Origin: SYOC01 sp050185455 | Lineage (GTDB): Bacteria > Desulfobacterota > Binatia > Bin18 | NCBI GenBank assembly: GCA_050185455.1 | Contig: JBFWZL010000318.1 | Location: 1-7,860 of the forward strand | Direction of reading: 5' to 3' | DNA: 7,860 nucleotides | Shown: positions 5,211-7,860 of the stretch, piece after piece | How the letters are laid out: the number at the start of each line of letters is the position of its first letter | Numbering within the stretch: position 1 is the stretch's first letter | Program-made: the position numbers and the translations under genes | Notes under the pieces: model-generated | Database searches by the model: none | What the model was told of the DNA's origin: nothing | What the model saw: the letters and a program-made list of their open reading frames with translations, nothing else

Positions 5211-7860
5211 TCGACCGCTCTTACCCAGTGAAGGGCTTCAAGTCGCAAATCCTGCTGTTTACGAGCGGCGCGGCGCGCGGCCGCTCCGCCGCAAATCAGG
5301 GGAAATGGACAAGGAAAACACGTCTCGGGGGTCATCGTAAAACATCCGATCCGCAGGCTATGCAGCAACTTCGTTACTACCGCGTTCAGCGTGGCGAACG
5401 AGGATTCCCAATTGGCCGCCGTGAAAACCGGCAAGTCCGCTTTGCGTTCGCGCTCGATATAGAGGTAAACGGCGGACTCCCAGGTTTTTTCCGGCCACAA
5501 GGCGTGCGCTGCGTATAAATAGAGCGGCAGTTGTAACGCCGTCCCGCCGGCAAAGCGGCCACGGATCGGTTTTCCCGTTTTGTAGTCCACAATGCGTGCG
5601 CGCCGTTGATCCAAGGAGAGATCAATGCGGTCGATGCGTCCGCGTAGAGCAATCTCCTCACCATCACCTAGAGGCAGTCGTACCGGGCCATCAGGAAAGA
5701 GAGAGCGCGAATGTTCAGCCTTTTCCTCGGATGCGTCGGCGCCAAAATGCACTTCAAACGCCGCAGGCAGAAACTCTCCTCCTGTTTCGCATTCACGCTC
5801 CAGAAAAGCCGCAAGTCGTTCACGCAAGCGCTCTTGTTCAATTTCCCAGAGGAGCGGAAACCCAGTAGCGCCAGAAGTAGTAAACTTGTGAAAATGTTCT
5901 TCCGTGACTGCGCTGAGCAAATGCTGGAGGGCGGTTTTGTGTTCGCGCGTAAACGACAACTCTCCAGCTCCGCGAGCACGTGTAAAAAAATCGTGCAAGA
6001 TCTCGTGCAGGAGCGCACCGCGCTCACGCGGCCGCACGGTCAATATCTGCTCGGGTTCTGTAAATTGATTGAGTCCTAAGACCGTGCTCAAAAAATAACG
6101 GAAAGGACAACGCGCATACGTTTCCAGTGCGCTAGCAGATAAACGTAGCCCTGCGGGAAAAAGTGCTTGTTGGAGTTTCTCCTTGACACCTTCATCTTCG
6201 ATCATACCGTCAAAAGCGGTTAACCGCTCGGCGTCCCCACGCTGACGTGTGGCGTGAAAAGCTGTGGAGAAGAAGGGGGAACATAGTGCGAGGTATCCCA
6301 GCGAGGTGGAGTCTCCCGACGCCAGGGCGTGAGCGGCGCTCAACAGATGATATTCGATCAAGTCAACGGCTTCATTCGGCGGGCCTAGCACCGTGGGAAG
6401 CAAGGGGGCGCGTCGCTCCCATTCTCGCAGATCCGCAAACGAAGTGGGCGTTCCACTGAGCGCTTCTAGCGCGCGCAACAGGAAAAAAGAAGGGGTTTGC
6501 AGCAGGTCACCACCATGCTCCGCGTACGGATAGGAGAAAACCACCCATTCGCGCGCGCTCTGGACCGCGAGTACGAAAAGGAGTTGTTCCGTCTCACTCA
6601 AGTGGCGCCGTTGTCGCAACTCATGGGACGAGATTTCCGAGAGGTACTGCCGCTCTTGATCCAACAAGAATGGATCTTGACGCACCATCCGAGGGAAGGA
6701 GCCTTCCACAAGACCAGGAATAATCACCGCGCGGAATTGCAACCCACGAGCGGCGAGGAGATCGCCGATGAAGACTCCTTCTTTATCCAAGGCGCCGACG
6801 GCAACGGTAGCGGACGTCAGTGCGACTACGGCATTCCGAGTCCATTCCGCAAAAGATATCGCCTCTTCTAGCAAGTCAAGCTCAGTTAAACCGAGTAACA
6901 CTTCCTCAACCTCGCCAGTATGTTCGGTGAGCGAAACATACTGGCTCATCAACCGTAGGACAAAATCCGTCCATCCACGCCAGGAGTCAAATTGAGGTCG
7001 CTGTTCGCTCGCCGTGAGAAAACCGTCCATGAAAGCAAGCAACGCCTGGAGCGCCTGCCGATCAATAAGTCTCGTCTCATCGTCTTCATCGTCCGACTGA
7101 TCTTTCATGAGACGCGCAAGACGATCGCGCCACGCTTGCGCCCCTTTGACGATTCCAGCTTGCACGGAAAACGATTCCCACTGAGTAAACCGCGCGGCTG
7201 TCGCTTGTTCTCCCAGCAATGCGGAAAGCGGAGGCTCCGCCCCACGGATGAACTCAACGACACGGGATCGCGCGTAATCTTCAAGCAGAACTTGGCACAG
7301 GAGCAAGAACCGTTGTCCAGCTTGCGTGCGGATCAATGACAAACCGCCATGCAAGAAGGTCGGAATGCCCAGTCCCTGGAACGTGTCTACAAATAATGGT
7401 CCATAGGTTCCTGGGTCGCGTAGAAAAATTCCGATCTCATGAAACCGCACCCTGTGCGTTTGCACGAGGTGGAAAATAACGCGACCGACCTCTCGCGCCT
7501 CCTGAATTTTTCCAGGAGCGGAAAGAAACAGTATGGACTGATCGGCTTTATTCGGCGTCGCGGGACGAGCAGGAGGACGTTCTTCAAACAGCCCAGTTTG
7601 CAACCGCGCAAGGTTCTCTTCTTTGTTGAGACCTCTTTCTAGAGGAATAGTTTGAAATCCCATGTTCGCGAGCCAAGTCAACGTCGGAGTAGTGCATTCG
7701 TAGGCATTACCCGGACGCCAGGGAAAGAAAACCAGAGCATCACGATCGGCAACCGCGGCGGCGATGAGGCGACGCTGAAGCGGCGTAAAATCATAGAACC
7801 CATACACGAACAACGGCGAGCGCAACGCCTCGGACTGCAACGCCTCTATAGCGCGCTCCA
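5207..7860 (-). CDS. addB: AddB subunit of AddAB helicase-nuclease (5' end cut by window edge)
   Basis: AddB partners AddA in the complex that resects DNA double-strand breaks for RecA-dependent repair. The frame stays open to the right edge, so the true start lies outside; a TTG at 7840 is not a convincing start. The 883 visible residues (counted from the first full codon, at 7858) begin near the GF-x-DFTP motif (about 17-26), which in known AddB proteins lies roughly 200 or more residues in; the N-terminal nucleotide-binding region is therefore not seen. Degenerate helicase motifs follow: ARGLQFRAVIIPGL (about 370-383) and a motif VI-like stretch near 422-438. The C-terminal PD-(D/E)XK nuclease shows H618, E702, D743 in GRIDRID and D758-Y-K760, then Q776. 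Four cysteines match the AddB 4Fe-4S ligands: C584 (YARCPF), C847-x2-C850 and C856. All catalytic residues are present, so the nuclease is probably active. The stop overlaps the addA start by 4 bases. AdnA is a less likely alternative. Confidence 0.92.
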   Translation of the reverse strand, partial: ERAIEALQSEALRSPLFVYGFYDFTPLQRRLIAAAVADRDALVFFPWRPGNAYECTTPTLTWLANMGFQTIPLERGLNKEENLARLQTGLFEERPPARPATPNKADQSILFLSAPGKIQEAREVGRVIFHLVQTHRVRFHEIGIFLRDPGTYGPLFVDTFQGLGIPTFLHGGLSLIRTQAGQRFLLLCQVLLEDYARSRVVEFIRGAEPPLSALLGEQATAARFTQWESFSVQAGIVKGAQAWRDRLARLMKDQSDDEDDETRLIDRQALQALLAFMDGFLTASEQRPQFDSWRGWTDFVLRLMSQYVSLTEHTGEVEEVLLGLTELDLLEEAISFAEWTRNAVVALTSATVAVGALDKEGVFIGDLLAARGLQFRAVIIPGLVEGSFPRMVRQDPFLLDQERQYLSEISSHELRQRRHLSETEQLLFVLAVQSAREWVVFSYPYAEHGGDLLQTPSFFLLRALEALSGTPTSFADLREWERRAPLLPTVLGPPNEAVDLIEYHLLSAAHALASGDSTSLGYLALCSPFFSTAFHATRQRGDAERLTAFDGMIEDEGVKEKLQQALFPAGLRLSASALETYARCPFRYFLSTVLGLNQFTEPEQILTVRPRERGALLHEILHDFFTRARGAGELSFTREHKTALQHLLSAVTEEHFHKFTTSGATGFPLLWEIEQERLRERLAAFLERECETGGEFLPAAFEVHFGADASEEKAEHSRSLFPDGPVRLPLGDGEEIALRGRIDRIDLSLDQRRARIVDYKTGKPIRGRFAGGTALQLPLYLYAAHALWPEKTWESAVYLYIERERKADLPVFTAANWESSFATLNAVVTKLLHSLRIGCFTMTPETCFPCPFPLICGGAAARRAARKQQDLRLEALHWVRAVE

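Noticed and set aside
7838..7840. TTG as the true start of addB
   Set aside because: The frame remains open through all six upstream codons to the window edge, no ribosome binding site precedes the TTG, and the N-terminal ATP-binding region of the family is missing, so the gene must continue outside.
1..7860. Defence island or novel immune system
   Set aside because: The helicase and nuclease genes match housekeeping AddAB with all expected motifs, and the neighbours are metabolic. No phage-defence domains, integrases or repeats are visible.

Overview
The window is densely coding. Four genes lie head to tail, all on the minus strand, so transcription runs from the right edge (position 7860) to the left edge (position 1). 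In that order they are the 3' part of addB (cut by the right edge), a complete addA, a complete N-acetylglutamate-synthase-like gene, and the 5' part of a type II pantothenate kinase gene, coaW (cut by the left edge). No stretch as long as 20 bases lacks a coding sequence. No tRNA, rRNA, CRISPR, insertion sequence, terminator or internal promoter was found.

The genes are packed as one operon. addB/addA and addA/argA-like each overlap by 4 bases (ATGA), and coaW starts 11 bases after the argA-like stop behind a good Shine-Dalgarno sequence. AddA and AddB together form a RecBCD-type helicase-nuclease that resects double-strand breaks before RecA-dependent repair. AddA keeps the full set of superfamily 1A (SF1A) helicase motifs and a RecB-type nuclease centre. 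AddB keeps its own nuclease centre and the four cysteines expected to hold a 4Fe-4S cluster. The two downstream genes look metabolic. One is a 387-residue protein laid out like bacterial ArgA (amino-acid-kinase-like domain followed by a GNAT acetyltransferase domain), but its kinase-like domain is short and degenerate. The other is a pantothenate kinase of the CoaW/Fumble class, the first step of coenzyme A synthesis.

The organism is a bacterium with GC content slightly above 50% by eye and AddAB-type rather than RecBCD-type recombination. AddAB fits many groups, including Firmicutes, alphaproteobacteria and several deltaproteobacteria-like lineages. The coaW sequence resembles, from memory, the version found in Clostridia and related anaerobes. 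Taxonomy cannot be fixed from this window; an uncultured deltaproteobacterium-like lineage is only a guess.

I see no clearly new defence or mobile system. The points most worth a second look are the degenerate kinase domain of the ArgA-like protein and its tight translational coupling to addAB.
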